From the NCBI GenBank assembly GCA_029690005.1, contig CP121458.1:992001-1056000 (forward strand): a stretch of 64,000 bases of DNA. Reading direction: 5' to 3'. Below, in pieces: positions 19,690 to 27,953 of the stretch (its first letter is position 1; every line of letters begins with the position of its first letter). Below the pieces are notes generated by a model. The model made no database searches and was not told the DNA's origin. It was given only the letters and a program-made list of their open reading frames with translations. The stretch comes from Prescottella defluvii (lineage in GTDB: Bacteria; Actinomycetota; Actinomycetes; Mycobacteriales; Mycobacteriaceae). The position numbers and the translations under genes were made by a program.

Positions 19690-20049
19690 TCAGCGGCAGC
19701 AGTTCGGGTCGAGTACGAGCCGCAGGGCGTCGAGAGAGTCGCTCCGGGGCCGGTAGTAGACGTTCATGCCGCGGCGTTCGGATTCGACCATGCCGGCCTT
19801 CCGGAGCTGGCCGAGGTGGTGGCTGACGGTCGACTCGGCCAGTCCGACGCCGGTGGCGAGGTCACACGTGCAGACCTCGCCGGCGCCGGCGGTGAGCAGG
19901 ATCGACATGAGCTTGATCCGGACCGGGTCGGCGAGCGCCTTCAACCGCAGCGCGACCTGCAGGGCGGCGTCGTCACTCATCGGCGCGGCGGAGACCGGCG
20001 CGCAGCAGATCGGTGCACTGACGTCGACGATCGGCAGGGCTTTCGGCAT
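19690..20049 (-). CDS. arsR: ArsR/SmtB-family metalloregulator
   Basis: 119-residue winged-helix repressor. The core reads LKALADPVRIKLMSILL, then EVCTCDLA with two Cys in the recognition region, AESTVSHHLGQLRKAGMV and the wing RRGMNVYYR. Additional Cys pairs occur at both ends (ICCAP at about 14, NCCR at the terminus), suggesting a thiolate site for As(III) or another soft metal. It is divergent from the arsI-like gene across a 97-bp gap holding a palindrome. Such proteins repress until metal binds. Confidence 0.85.
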   Translation of the reverse strand: MPKALPIVDVSAPICCAPVSAAPMSDDAALQVALRLKALADPVRIKLMSILLTAGAGEVCTCDLATGVGLAESTVSHHLGQLRKAGMVESERRGMNVYYRPRSDSLDALRLVLDPNCCR

Positions 20050-20110
20050 GGCAACGATCGTACCTGCGGATCTTGACTTATGTCGAAAAGGTGAGGAGTC
20101 TGGACTCGGA

Positions 20111-20130
20111 AGTTATTCGATATATATCGC
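20111..20130. promoter_or_regulatory. Probable ArsR operator between arsR and arsI
   Basis: A perfect 12-bp palindrome CGATATATATCG (20118-20129) within the divergent promoter, 17 bp before the arsI start. It shares the ATATCGA core with repeats before the APC permease (22861-22879) and before the second arsR (24869-24878). Confidence 0.5.
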
Positions 20131-20146
20131 ATAGGTGGAGGCTCCA

Positions 20147-20622
20147 ATGTCACGCGCCCAACTCGCACTCAACGTCGACGACCTGCAGGAGGCGGTGACG
20201 TTCTACTCGAAGCTGTTCGGCACCCAGCCGGCGAAGCTGAAGCCCGGGTACGCGAACTTCGCGATCGCCGAGCCGCCGCTCAAGCTGGTGCTGCTCGAGA
20301 ACCCGGGCAAGGGCGGCACGATCAACCACCTCGGGGTCGAGGTCGAATCGAGCGAGAAGGTGCATGCCGAGATCGCCCGACTGGCCGACGAGGGGCTCTT
20401 CACGGACGAGGAGATCGGCACCACCTGCTGCTTCGCCACACAGGACAAGGTGTGGGTCACCGGCCCCGCCGGGAGAAGTGGGAGGTCTACACGGTGCTCG
20501 CCGACTCGGAGACGTTCGGTTCGAGCCCGCAGCATCTCGACGGTCCGGAGACAGGTTCTCAGAGTGGTGTGTGCTGTGGTGGCTCCACTCCCACCGAGAG
20601 CGCCCAAACATCCTGCGGCTGA
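20147..20622 (+). CDS. arsI: ArsI/CadI-type VOC-fold protein (C-As lyase-like), frameshifted
   Basis: Vicinal-oxygen-chelate protein of the ArsI/CadI group; ArsI cleaves the carbon-arsenic bond of trivalent aromatic or methyl arsenicals using Fe(II). The N-terminal strand RAQLALNVDDLQEAVTFYSK, INHLGVEVES (metal-ligand His) and the Cys pair in TTCCFATQDKVWVTGP match the family. The frame breaks at GGG 20471-20473; the second frame reads EKWEVYTVLADSE (with the expected Glu ligand) and ends in a Cys-rich tail with VCCGG. Repaired length is about 158. The ATG at 20147 follows GGTGGAGG. Position opposite an ArsR regulator supports an arsenic role; a cadmium-induced CadI role is the alternative. 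Confidence 0.82.
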
Positions 20623-20638
20623 ACGGTAATTCGCTGCT

Positions 20639-20950
20639 CTAGTAGACGTCGTTGCCGAGAACTTCGCGGGCCAGTTCCTCGAGTGCTCGCCGGTCCTCGG
20701 CGAGTGCCTGCCGTCCGGCGGCGGTTGCTGTGTAGATGCGGCGCATGCGGCCGTCGATGACGCGTTGTTCGGAGACGAGCAGCCCCTCCTGCTCGAGTCG
20801 GTGGAGTGTGGGATAGAGGGTTCCAGGGCTGATCTGATAGCCGTGGGATGCCAGTTCCTTCGTCATCCACGCGCCGTGGATCTCGCCCTCGTCGGCGTGG
20901 TGAAGAATGTGCAGCCGAACCGCGCCCCGCTGGAATTCCCGCACTGTCAC
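20639..20950 (-). CDS. PadR-family transcriptional regulator
   Basis: 103 residues with the PadR winged helix: FQRGAVRLHILHHADEGEIHG, SPGTLYPTLHRLEQEGLL and MRRIYTATAAGRQAL. It lacks the long C-terminal dimer domain of PadR_C proteins, as in the short PadR-s2 group. The GTG start at 20950 follows GAAAGG. A perfect palindrome 37 bp upstream may be its operator. It is encoded in the same direction as the DoxX and APC genes, so it may be the distal gene of that unit. Confidence 0.85.
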   Translation of the reverse strand: MTVREFQRGAVRLHILHHADEGEIHGAWMTKELASHGYQISPGTLYPTLHRLEQEGLLVSEQRVIDGRMRRIYTATAAGRQALAEDRRALEELAREVLGNDVY

Positions 20951-20986
20951 CGCGCCTTTCTGGCCGCCGTCACATTCATGACGAAG

Positions 20987-20996
20987 CCGATATCGG
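20987..20996. promoter_or_regulatory. Palindrome CCGATATCGG before the PadR gene
   Basis: A perfect 10-bp palindrome in the 57-bp gap between the DoxX stop and the PadR start. It contains the GATATC core found at the APC promoter (22861-22879), so it could be a PadR site or an ArsR-type site. Confidence 0.4.
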
Positions 20997-21007
20997 TATC
21001 CGACATC

Positions 21008-21517
21008 CTATGTGGGCTCGATCCGCTGTCGATCCGCTGCGGCCGCGGCGGATCGACAGTGAAGCAGGCTGTCGAGTGACCAAACCCCGGCGCCGACGAT
21101 GAGCAGGAAGATGCTGCCGCACAGTTGGGCGATGTCGACGCGAGCTTCGTGGGCGAAGCTCCACCACCCGGACTCGTGTGGAAACAGCGCGGCGTTGCCC
21201 CGGAGGATGGGCAGTTTGGTGATCAGCAGAGCGCCGATCATGTTGACGATCATCGGGATTGCCGCGATACGAGTGAGCAGGCCGACGAGGATGAGACTGC
21301 CGCACACGATCTCGAAGACGCCGTCGAGGTTGGCGAACAGTGCGGGTGCGGGGATGCCGGCCCTGTCGAATCGGCCGGTACCGAGCTGGTGTGGGTAGAC
21401 GAACTTCTGGATTCCCTCCGACAGGAAGACCGCGCCGACGTAGAAGCGGATCAACACCACCGCGGCGGGTGCGTCCGTCGCGATCAGTCGTGTCAGCGGA
21501 TTCGTAGAGGTGGGCAT
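21008..21517 (-). CDS. DoxX-family membrane protein
   Basis: 169 residues, four predicted helices: AAVVLIRFYVGAVFLSEGIQKFV, a loop, VFEIVCGSLILVGLLTRIAAI, IVNMIGALLITKLPIL, and IAQLCGSIFLLIVGAG. The family is poorly understood; in mycobacteria DoxX works with SodA/SseA in thiol and oxidative stress. The ATG at 21517 follows AAAGGGA with 7-nt spacing, better than the upstream ATG. It is 24 bp downstream of the APC permease gene and inside the arsenic region, so a thiol or oxidative-stress role is plausible (inference). Confidence 0.82.
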   Translation of the reverse strand: MPTSTNPLTRLIATDAPAAVVLIRFYVGAVFLSEGIQKFVYPHQLGTGRFDRAGIPAPALFANLDGVFEIVCGSLILVGLLTRIAAIPMIVNMIGALLITKLPILRGNAALFPHESGWWSFAHEARVDIAQLCGSIFLLIVGAGVWSLDSLLHCRSAAAAADRQRIEPT

Positions 21518-21541
21518 CGGTGCGTCCCTTTCGATCACTGG

Positions 21542-22840
21542 TCAGCTGTCGACGCTGCTCCGATCCCGGGAGGTGCGCAAGCGGCGTGCGCCGTAGATCA
21601 GTGCGCCGACTGCAATCACCGCGGCGCCGGCAGCGACGGATGTCAGGGGTAGGGCGAAAGCGAGCACGAGGCAGCCGATGCCCCCGATGACCGGGATCGC
21701 CCGCGCCGGTCGCCCCTCGCTGGGGCTCAGGGTCCAGGCCGAGGCGTTGGCGACCGCGTAATACAGCAGGACACCGAACGACGAGAATCCGATCGCGGCC
21801 CGGACGTCTGCGAACGCTGCGACCACGGCGACGACGACACCCACGGTGATCTCCGCCCGGTGCGGCACCCGGAAACGGGGATGCACTGCCGCCAGCGCTC
21901 CGGGTAAATGACGATCGCGTGCCATGGCCAGCGTCGTTCGCGACACTCCCAGAATCAACGCGAGCAGCGATCCGAGTGCGGCCACGACCGCCCCGACGCG
22001 GACCACTGGCTCGAGCCACCCCGCTCCGGCGGCCCGGACGGCATCCGACAGCGGCGCGGTCGTGGCGGCCAGATGCTGAGGGTCGAGCACGAGCAGAACC
22101 GCGACGGCGACGCCTGCGTACACGACCAAGGTGATGGCCAAGGCGATCGGGATGGCTCGGGGAATGGTGCGGGCGGGGTCGCGAACTTCCTCACCGAGGG
22201 TCGCGATGCGTGCGTATCCCGCGAAGGCGAAGAACAGCAGTCCCGCCGCCTGCAACACGCCACCGGCGGTGATGTCCGAACCCCACTGCAGCCGTGCCGG
22301 ATCCGCAGCATCGGAGGTGAACGCAGCCACGGCGACGGCGGCGAGCACCGCCAGAACCACTGCCACGATCACCCGCGTCAGCCACGCCGATTTCTGGATT
22401 CCCGCGTAGTTGACGACGGTCAGCGCGACCACCGCCGCCACGGCCACGGCGTGGGCGTGCTGCGGCCAGGCGTACGAGCCGACCGTCAACGCCATGGCAG
22501 CGCAGGAAGCGGTTTTGCCGATCACGAAGGACCAGCCCGCGAGGTATCCCCAGAACGCCCCCAACCGTTCCCGCCCGTAGACGTACGTTCCCCCGGATGC
22601 TGGGTACCGCGCTGCCAGCCGTGCCGACGAGGTGGCATTGCAGTATGCGATCACGGCGGCGATCGCCAGACCGATGAGCAGTCCGGAACCCGCGGCCCGG
22701 GCAGCCGGGGCCAGGACGGCGAAGATCCCCGCGCCGACCATCGCACCCAGACCGATCACGACGGCGTCGGTGGTGCCCAACTGCCGCTCGAGGGTCACTC
22801 CTGTGTCGATCGATACGGCCGAGTGGTCGGACTCTGACAC
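21542..22840 (-). CDS. APC-superfamily amino acid permease
   Basis: 432 residues with about 12 membrane helices, expected to be an amino-acid/cation symporter or antiporter. The first helix carries IGLGAMVGAGIFAVLAPAA, the glycine-rich substrate site of the family; ARYPASGGTYVYGRERLG and FFAFAGYARIATLGEEVRDP (TM6) are also diagnostic. The GTG at 22840 has AGGAG five bases upstream. The promoter carries an inverted repeat resembling the arsenic operators. The gene is 125 bp downstream of arsC on the same strand. Confidence 0.85.
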   Translation of the reverse strand: MSESDHSAVSIDTGVTLERQLGTTDAVVIGLGAMVGAGIFAVLAPAARAAGSGLLIGLAIAAVIAYCNATSSARLAARYPASGGTYVYGRERLGAFWGYLAGWSFVIGKTASCAAMALTVGSYAWPQHAHAVAVAAVVALTVVNYAGIQKSAWLTRVIVAVVLAVLAAVAVAAFTSDAADPARLQWGSDITAGGVLQAAGLLFFAFAGYARIATLGEEVRDPARTIPRAIPIALAITLVVYAGVAVAVLLVLDPQHLAATTAPLSDAVRAAGAGWLEPVVRVGAVVAALGSLLALILGVSRTTLAMARDRHLPGALAAVHPRFRVPHRAEITVGVVVAVVAAFADVRAAIGFSSFGVLLYYAVANASAWTLSPSEGRPARAIPVIGGIGCLVLAFALPLTSVAAGAAVIAVGALIYGARRLRTSRDRSSVDS

Positions 22841-22860
22841 GACAACTCCTATCGGAAGTC

Positions 22861-22879
22861 GATATCGAATAACGATATC
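22861..22879. promoter_or_regulatory. Inverted repeat GATATCG-N5-CGATATC before the permease
   Basis: Seven-base perfect arms separated by AATAA, 20 bp before the permease start. The left arm plus spacer (GATATCGAAT) is identical to a 10-base stretch in front of the second arsR gene (24869-24878). Probable repressor site. Confidence 0.5.
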
Positions 22880-22965
22880 TCTTCTCTCGGGGGTGCGACG
22901 TGCATGAACGCGCCCACGCACCGATGGGTGAACTACCGGCCTGGACCGGCGTGGGAGTCCTGTAA

Positions 22966-23378
22966 TCAGCGGGTGACGGGCTGAGAGGTCAGTTCAGCGA
23001 TCAGGGCCTCGACATGCGCCCTGATCGCGTCGCGGATCGGCCGGACCGCCTCGATGCCTTGTCCCGCGGGGTCGTCGAGGACCCAGTCCCGGTAGGACTT
23101 GCCGGGAAGACGGGGCAGGTGTCGCCGCAGCCCATCGTGATCACCACGTCCGATGCCTGCACGGCATCGACGGTCAGGATCTTCGGGTGCTGGTCGGAGA
23201 TATCGATGCCGATCTCGGCCATCGCGGCCACCGCGACCGGATTCAACTGCTCGGCCGGAGCGCTACCCGCCGAACGCACCTCGATCCGATTGCCGGCCAG
23301 GTGGGTCAGGAATCCCGCAGCCATTTGGGAGCGGCCCGCGTTGTGGATGCAGACGAACAACACGCTGGGTGTGGTCAT
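22966..23378 (-). CDS. arsC: Arsenate reductase, LMW-phosphatase fold, frameshifted
   Basis: About 137 residues after repair. The P-loop VLFVCIHNAGRSQMAAGF holds the catalytic Cys (about residue 10) and Arg. SDQHPKILT and DVVITMGCGDTCPVFPG carry the downstream Cys residues used in the thiol cascade; actinobacterial relatives use mycothiol/mycoredoxin or thioredoxin. The frame breaks at GGG 23104-23106 (plus strand) and the second frame gives KSYRDWVLDDPAGQGIEAV and a stop at 22966. It starts 3 nt after the acr3 stop and follows GAAGGAGA. It reduces arsenate to arsenite for export by Acr3. Confidence 0.9.
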
Positions 23379-23381
23379 GGT

Positions 23382-24473
23382 TCACGTCTCCTTCGAGGCC
23401 GTGGCGACGGGACGGGTGAAGCGCGTGCGAAGCGCGAGTGAGACGTAGACCAGGGCGACGAGGACCGGCACCTCGATCAGCGGGCCGACGACACCGGCGA
23501 GGGCCTGGCCGGAGGTGGCGCCGTAGGTGGCGATCGCCACGGCGATCGCGAGTTCGAAGTTGTTGCCGGCGGCGGTGAACGCGAGGGTCGCGGTGCGCTC
23601 GTAGCCGAGGCCCATGACCGCGCCCAACAGGTAGCCGCCGCCCCACATGATCGCGAAGTACGCCAGTAGCGGGATCGCGATCCGCACGACATCCATTGGC
23701 CGCGAGGTAATCTGGTCACCCTGCAACGCGAACAGGATCACGATCGTGAACAGCAACCCGTAGAGCGCCCACGGTCCGATCCTCGGCAGGAACTGCTCCT
23801 CGTACCAGGCGCGTCCCTTTGCCTTCTCGCCGAAGTGTCGGGTGAGAAAGCCTGCGAGCAGAGGGATTCCGAGGAAGACCAGCACCGACTTCGCGATCTG
23901 CCACGGCGAGGTGTCGATCGTCGTCTGCTCGAGCCCCAGCCAGCCCGGCAGCACCGACAGGTAGAACCAACCCAGGACCGCGAACATCAGTACCTGGAAC
24001 ACCGAGTTGATCGCCACGAGCACTGCGGCGGCCTCCCGGTCTCCGCAGGCCAGGTCGTTCCAGATGATCACCATCGCGATGCACCGGGCCAGGCCGACGA
24101 TGATCAATCCGGTCCGGTACTCCGGCAGATCCGGTAGGAAGACCCAGGCGAGCGTGAACATCAGCGCCGGGCCGAGAACCCAGTTCAGCAGCAGCGACCC
24201 GAGCAGGAGTTTCCGGTCGCCGGTGACGGTGTCGAGTCGGTCGTAGCGGACTTTCGCCAGTACCGGGTACATCATGATCAACAGACCGAGGGCGATCGGC
24301 AGCGAGATCCCGTCCACTTCGACCGCGCCGAGGGTGTCGCCGAGGCCGGGAAGCAGCCTACCGAGGAGCAGGCCGGCGACCATCGCGACGCCGATCCACA
24401 CCGGTAAGAACCGGTCCAGGGTCGAAAGTTTGCCGACGACAGCGGGATGCTCGGTGGTCGGTGCCTCGCTCAT
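23382..24473 (-). CDS. acr3: Acr3-family arsenite efflux permease
   Basis: 363 residues with about ten membrane helices. Family signatures: GLARCIAMVIIWNDLACGD with the essential Cys (about 129), AINSVFQVLMFAVLGWFY, and AFTAAGNNFELAIAVAIATYG. It exports arsenite from the cytoplasm using the proton-motive force. The ATG at 24473 overlaps the TGA of the upstream arsR (ATGA), so the genes are translationally coupled, and arsC follows 3 nt after its stop. The order arsR-acr3-arsC is a classic operon. Confidence 0.95.
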   Translation of the reverse strand: MSEAPTTEHPAVVGKLSTLDRFLPVWIGVAMVAGLLLGRLLPGLGDTLGAVEVDGISLPIALGLLIMMYPVLAKVRYDRLDTVTGDRKLLLGSLLLNWVLGPALMFTLAWVFLPDLPEYRTGLIIVGLARCIAMVIIWNDLACGDREAAAVLVAINSVFQVLMFAVLGWFYLSVLPGWLGLEQTTIDTSPWQIAKSVLVFLGIPLLAGFLTRHFGEKAKGRAWYEEQFLPRIGPWALYGLLFTIVILFALQGDQITSRPMDVVRIAIPLLAYFAIMWGGGYLLGAVMGLGYERTATLAFTAAGNNFELAIAVAIATYGATSGQALAGVVGPLIEVPVLVALVYVSLALRTRFTRPVATASKET

Positions 24474-24853
24474 TGCGTCACCTCCGCGCATGCCGCGGAC
24501 GTCGTCACGGGCCCGTCCTCGATGAGTAGTACCGACGAGAGCTGCTGCAACGCAGTCGGAATCACCGAGTAGTAGACCCATGTCCCACGGCGCTCGGCGT
24601 CGAGCAGGCCGGCCTCGCGCAGCACCTTCAGGTGGTGCGAGATCGTCGGCTGCGACAGATCGAAAGAATCCGAAATATCGCAGACGCACGCTTCGCCGCC
24701 GGGGTGACTGGCCACCAGGCTCAGCAGACGCAACCGCACCGGATCGGCGAGTGCCTTGAACATCCGAGCCAGGTCGATCGCCGAGCCCTCGGTCAACGGT
24801 TCCCGTCCCAACGGTGAGCAACACGCACCGTCGTCCCGGCATTGATTAGACAT
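24470..24853 (-). CDS. arsR: ArsR-family arsenic-responsive repressor
   Basis: 127 residues. LARMFKALADPVRLRLLSLV, then ACVCDISDSFDLSQPTISHH with the CxCD As(III) site in the recognition helix region, and RRGTWVYYSV in the wing. An N-terminal Cys cluster (CRDDGACCSP) may add ligands, as in actinobacterial ArsR proteins with non-canonical triads. It is the first gene of the arsR-acr3-arsC operon and overlaps acr3 by 4 bases. The operator candidate GATATCGAAT lies 16 bp before its start. Confidence 0.92.
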   Translation of the reverse strand: MSNQCRDDGACCSPLGREPLTEGSAIDLARMFKALADPVRLRLLSLVASHPGGEACVCDISDSFDLSQPTISHHLKVLREAGLLDAERRGTWVYYSVIPTALQQLSSVLLIEDGPVTTSAACAEVTQ

Positions 24854-24868
24854 GCATCTATATTGACA

Positions 24869-24878
24869 GATATCGAAT
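24869..24878. promoter_or_regulatory. Operator-like GATATCGAAT before arsR-acr3-arsC
   Basis: A ten-base sequence identical to one before the APC permease, preceded by TTGACA (24864-24869 region). It is positioned for autoregulation by the adjacent ArsR. Confidence 0.45.
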
Positions 24879-25007
24879 CAGGCATCGAGCGGTGGTCGCC
24901 GAACTGGACGGCCCGAAATGCAATCGACTCCGAAGAGCCAGCTGCGGCGGCCGTCCGGTCCGTCCGGGCGTTCAGTCAGATCACGCCTCCACCGAACAAC
25001 GCGCTTG

Positions 25008-25856
25008 CTAGCTGGTCACGACCGGGACGGTCACCGAGGTCACGGCCTCCGATTCCGGCGCCTGGCTGGGGTCGTTGAGGTAGACGTTGAAATGGTGAGT
25101 CGAGACGTCGTCGTCGGCGCGAGCGATCCGTAGACCGTTGTCACTGATGAAGGCCGCGATCCGCTCGTGTGCCTGCGGGATCACTTCGGCGAACGGGCCC
25201 GTCACGGTTGCGCGCACCGCGCGGCGAGCCGAGAAGTGCAGCGCGAGGAGCGGGGCTTGGACCTCGACGCCGGCAGCGGTCTCCACGAAGACCGATTCAT
25301 CGATGTCGGATTCCCGGAATTCCCCGTCGTGTTCGATGCAGCCGCCCGGACCGGTCGTTGCGACCTTCTGCCGCTGGAGTTCGGGCATGAAACGCTCCCA
25401 CAGCTGCCCTTCGGCGGCGTAGTTGGGCACCGTCCCGCGCAGCGTCACCAGCGTCTGTGCGGGGATGTCGATCAGTTGAACCTCGATGTCGGACATGGTG
25501 TTCTCCAGTTCGTCTTGGTCGAGCATGCGCTCGATGAGGGCCAGCCGATGCCGGGCCGAGGCGGCTTCATCCACGAGTGCCTGGTGCTGCAGTCGCAGCG
25601 CAGCGCCATACGCGGGAGTGCCGAACACGGCGAGCAGGGCTCCGATGGCGGACACGCCGAACCCGACGTCACGCAGCTGCCGAATCCGGCCGGCATCGCC
25701 CAGTTGCTCCGGCGAATACCAGCGATATCCGCTGGCACCATCGACCGCGGCGGGGATGAGCACGCCGCTCGCGTCGTAGTGCCGCAGCATCCGCACGCTG
25801 ATCCTGCTCAACGAGGAAAAGCGGCCGATGGACATCAGCTTCGAGGGGTCGGTCAC
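25008..25856 (-). CDS. MerR-family regulator with GyrI-like effector domain
   Basis: 282 residues. The MerR helix-turn-helix reads MSIGRFSSLSRISVRMLRHY, then YRWYSPEQLGDAGRIRQLRD; a linking coiled helix covers about 90-120. The C-terminal GyrI-like (BmrR-type) domain spans about 125-270 (VQLIDIPAQTLVTLRGTVPN). Such proteins bind hydrophobic drugs and activate efflux genes. Either the GTG at 25856 or the ATG at 25835 could be the start. It is divergent from a hypothetical gene 79 bp away; no efflux pump is adjacent. Confidence 0.82.
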   Translation of the reverse strand: MTDPSKLMSIGRFSSLSRISVRMLRHYDASGVLIPAAVDGASGYRWYSPEQLGDAGRIRQLRDVGFGVSAIGALLAVFGTPAYGAALRLQHQALVDEAASARHRLALIERMLDQDELENTMSDIEVQLIDIPAQTLVTLRGTVPNYAAEGQLWERFMPELQRQKVATTGPGGCIEHDGEFRESDIDESVFVETAAGVEVQAPLLALHFSARRAVRATVTGPFAEVIPQAHERIAAFISDNGLRIARADDDVSTHHFNVYLNDPSQAPESEAVTSVTVPVVTS

Positions 25857-25935
25857 GGAAGCGAGTCTGCAACCTCACACGGTGTCAGAGTCAACCGACA
25901 CACGGTGGCCGACGCGGCCGGTAGCATCGCCGCGC

Positions 25936-26331
25936 GTGAGCTACGACATCGTCGCGTTCGACCCTGCCGCCACGACGGACAGCGACTTCCTCGACTGGTA
26001 CAACGTCCAGGTCGAATGGGCCGAGGACCACGACTACCTCGACGCCGCCGTGACCACGCCTGAGCTTCGAGCGTTCTACACCGCGCTGGTCGACGTCTTC
26101 CCGCCGCTCAACGGCCCCGGTGCTCCCGACGAGGAGCAACTCGCGGCCGACGCGAGTCTCGAGGAACGCCTCACCGACTACAGCATCGGAAAGGCGATCA
26201 TCTATGCCTGCTTCGGCTGGTCGCAGGCAGAGCGCGCCACGCAGGTGTTCCGCGAACTCGCCGCCGAGCACAAGGTCGCGGTCGCACTTGTCAGCGACAC
26301 ACCCGGCCCGTCGATCATCCGCCCGAAGTAG
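25936..26331 (+). CDS. Conserved hypothetical protein, 131 aa
   Basis: Acidic cytoplasmic protein starting SYDIVAFDPAATTDSDFLDW, with no membrane segment or signal. It contains AEDHDYLDAAVTTPELRAFY and GKAIIYACFGWSQAE. Composition and third-position GC fit a real gene. I chose the GTG at 25936; an upstream ATG would overlap the divergent MerR gene. Proteins with this opening occur as stand-alone genes in actinobacteria and could be immunity-like or housekeeping. I cannot assign a function. Confidence 0.6.
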   Translation: MSYDIVAFDPAATTDSDFLDWYNVQVEWAEDHDYLDAAVTTPELRAFYTALVDVFPPLNGPGAPDEEQLAADASLEERLTDYSIGKAIIYACFGWSQAERATQVFRELAAEHKVAVALVSDTPGPSIIRPK

Positions 26332-26343
26332 CGCCCATCGGCG

Positions 26344-27324
26344 TCAGTCGTCGGTTCGCGCCGCCTCGGTGAAACGCCGGGCGAGCAACCCGAAGGCGTC
26401 GGCGAGTTCACGGGGTGCAACCTGCAGGATCGCCGCGTCGAACCGCCCCATGGACGCGGCCAACGCAACCCACGACCAGGCTCCGGTGATCAGGCGGCAG
26501 CGGTCGGGAGCGAGCTCCTCCACGATGCCGTCGGGAACGAAGGGGGCAACCTCGCGCGCGGGTAGTTGCAGCACTACCTCTCCGGTGCAGGGCCAGGTGT
26601 TGCCGTGCTCCGATCCCTTGAAACGTCCTGCGAGGAAGTCGTGGACGTCGCCCCCGGGCACGCGGCGCGGCACGAATCTGGGCCCGGTCGGGATGAGTGG
26701 TGTCGTCCGGTCGAGCCGGAACACCCGCCAATCGTCGTGGTCGAGGTCCCACGCGACGAGGTACCAGCGTCCGCGCGCGAACACGACGTGGTGGGGTTCC
26801 ACGCGACGCCGGGAACTGGCGTCGTCGCCGCTCCGCCCCACGGGGGCATAGTCGAAACGAAGCACGTGCCGCTCCCGGGCCGCCGAGCTGACCGCGATCA
26901 GCACATTCGGATCCACCACTCTCGTCGCGGAATCCTGGGCGGGCAGTGACGTGAACGCGACCGCGTCGATCCGGTGAAGCAGCCGCGAGGGCATCACCTG
27001 CCGGACCGTCGACAGCGCTCGTAGCGCCGCCTCACCGTCGGCCGCGCCCGCCGCCGCCGTGGTCTGCAGCGCGACGGCGAGGGCGACGGCCTGGTCGTCG
27101 TCGAACAGCAGTGGCGGCAGTTCCGAACCCGGGGCGAGACGGTAGCCGCCGTCTGGGCCCTTGATCGCACTGATCCGGTAGCCCAGCTCCCGCAAATGAT
27201 CCACGTCGCGGCGCAGCGTGCGATCGCTGACCTCCAGCCTCTCAGCGAGGATGCGTCCAGGCCAGCCCCATCCGGTCTGGAGCAACGACAGCAGCTTCAG
27301 CATTCGTGATGGTGATCCGGCCAC
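26344..27324 (-). CDS. WYL-domain transcriptional regulator (YafY type)
   Basis: About 326 residues. The N-terminal DeoR-like helix-turn-helix (MLKLLSLLQTGWGWPGRILA, VSDRTLRRDVDHLRELGY) is followed by a WYL domain at about 125-200 (RRVEPHHVVFARGRWYLVAW) and the WCX extension. WYL proteins sense nucleic-acid or metabolite ligands and repress or activate nearby genes. I chose the GTG at 27324, which gives a normal N-terminus. It is divergent from the VOC-fold gene, a pairing common in actinobacteria, and probably controls it. Confidence 0.85.
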   Translation of the reverse strand: MAGSPSRMLKLLSLLQTGWGWPGRILAERLEVSDRTLRRDVDHLRELGYRISAIKGPDGGYRLAPGSELPPLLFDDDQAVALAVALQTTAAAGAADGEAALRALSTVRQVMPSRLLHRIDAVAFTSLPAQDSATRVVDPNVLIAVSSAARERHVLRFDYAPVGRSGDDASSRRRVEPHHVVFARGRWYLVAWDLDHDDWRVFRLDRTTPLIPTGPRFVPRRVPGGDVHDFLAGRFKGSEHGNTWPCTGEVVLQLPAREVAPFVPDGIVEELAPDRCRLITGAWSWVALAASMGRFDAAILQVAPRELADAFGLLARRFTEAARTDD

Positions 27325-27442
27325 CTCACGGATTCTTCCCCGAATAGCGGACAGGATATGACCGGTACCGCTGTGAGTCTTGTTCATCGAGGCCGGACCG
27401 ACCGCCGGCCGAGCAAATGAACAAACACGAGGAGCACGTTCC

Positions 27443-27865
27443 ATGACTGTCAACGTCACCCCGCACCTGAATTTCCGCGGCAACGCCCGCGAGGCTCTGG
27501 AGTTCTACCAGAAGGTCTTTGGTGGGGAACTGGCCATCATCAGCTACGCCGACATGGGGAACCTGGCCCCCGAGACCGCCGACCACGTCACGTGGGGGCA
27601 GGTCGAGGCGGCCAACGGGTTCCGCATCATGGCCTACGACGTCTATCCGAACCTGCCCTGGAACCAGGGCCAGGACCCGTTCTTCGTCTCCGTGCGGGGA
27701 ACCGATCCGGAAGAGCTCCAGCGCTTCTGGGACGGGCTTGCGGACGGCGCGACGATCAAGCAGCCGATCGGCCCCTCGCAGTGGGCGCCGCTCTACGGCC
27801 AGCTCACCGACCGATTCGGCGTTACGTGGGTCCTCGACATCGTCGTCGAGTACCGCTCCGCCTGA
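27443..27865 (+). CDS. PhnB/VOC-fold protein
   Basis: 140 residues of the glyoxalase/3-demethylubiquinone methyltransferase-like PhnB group. It opens TPHLNFRGNAREALEFYQKV, followed by GGELAIISYADM and DPFFVSVRGTDPEELQRFW, and ends with PLYGQLTDRFGVTWVLDI. The biochemical role of this group is mostly unknown. The ATG at 27443 has a GAGGAG site. It is divergent from the WYL regulator and terminated by a strong hairpin. Confidence 0.82.
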   Translation: MTVNVTPHLNFRGNAREALEFYQKVFGGELAIISYADMGNLAPETADHVTWGQVEAANGFRIMAYDVYPNLPWNQGQDPFFVSVRGTDPEELQRFWDGLADGATIKQPIGPSQWAPLYGQLTDRFGVTWVLDIVVEYRSA

Positions 27866-27875
27866 CCTGTGCTGC

Positions 27876-27911
27876 CGTGGGTCGTCCGAGAGCCGCCTCG
27901 GACGACCCACG
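27876..27911 (+). terminator. Hairpin between VOC gene and IclR gene
   Basis: A perfect 15-bp stem (CGTGGGTCGTCCGAG and complement) with the loop AGCCGC, placed between the two convergent genes, so it may serve both. Confidence 0.75.
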
Positions 27912-27953
27912 CGCAATCGGCTTGTCCCGAAAGGTTTCGGGGACGAGCTTCGG

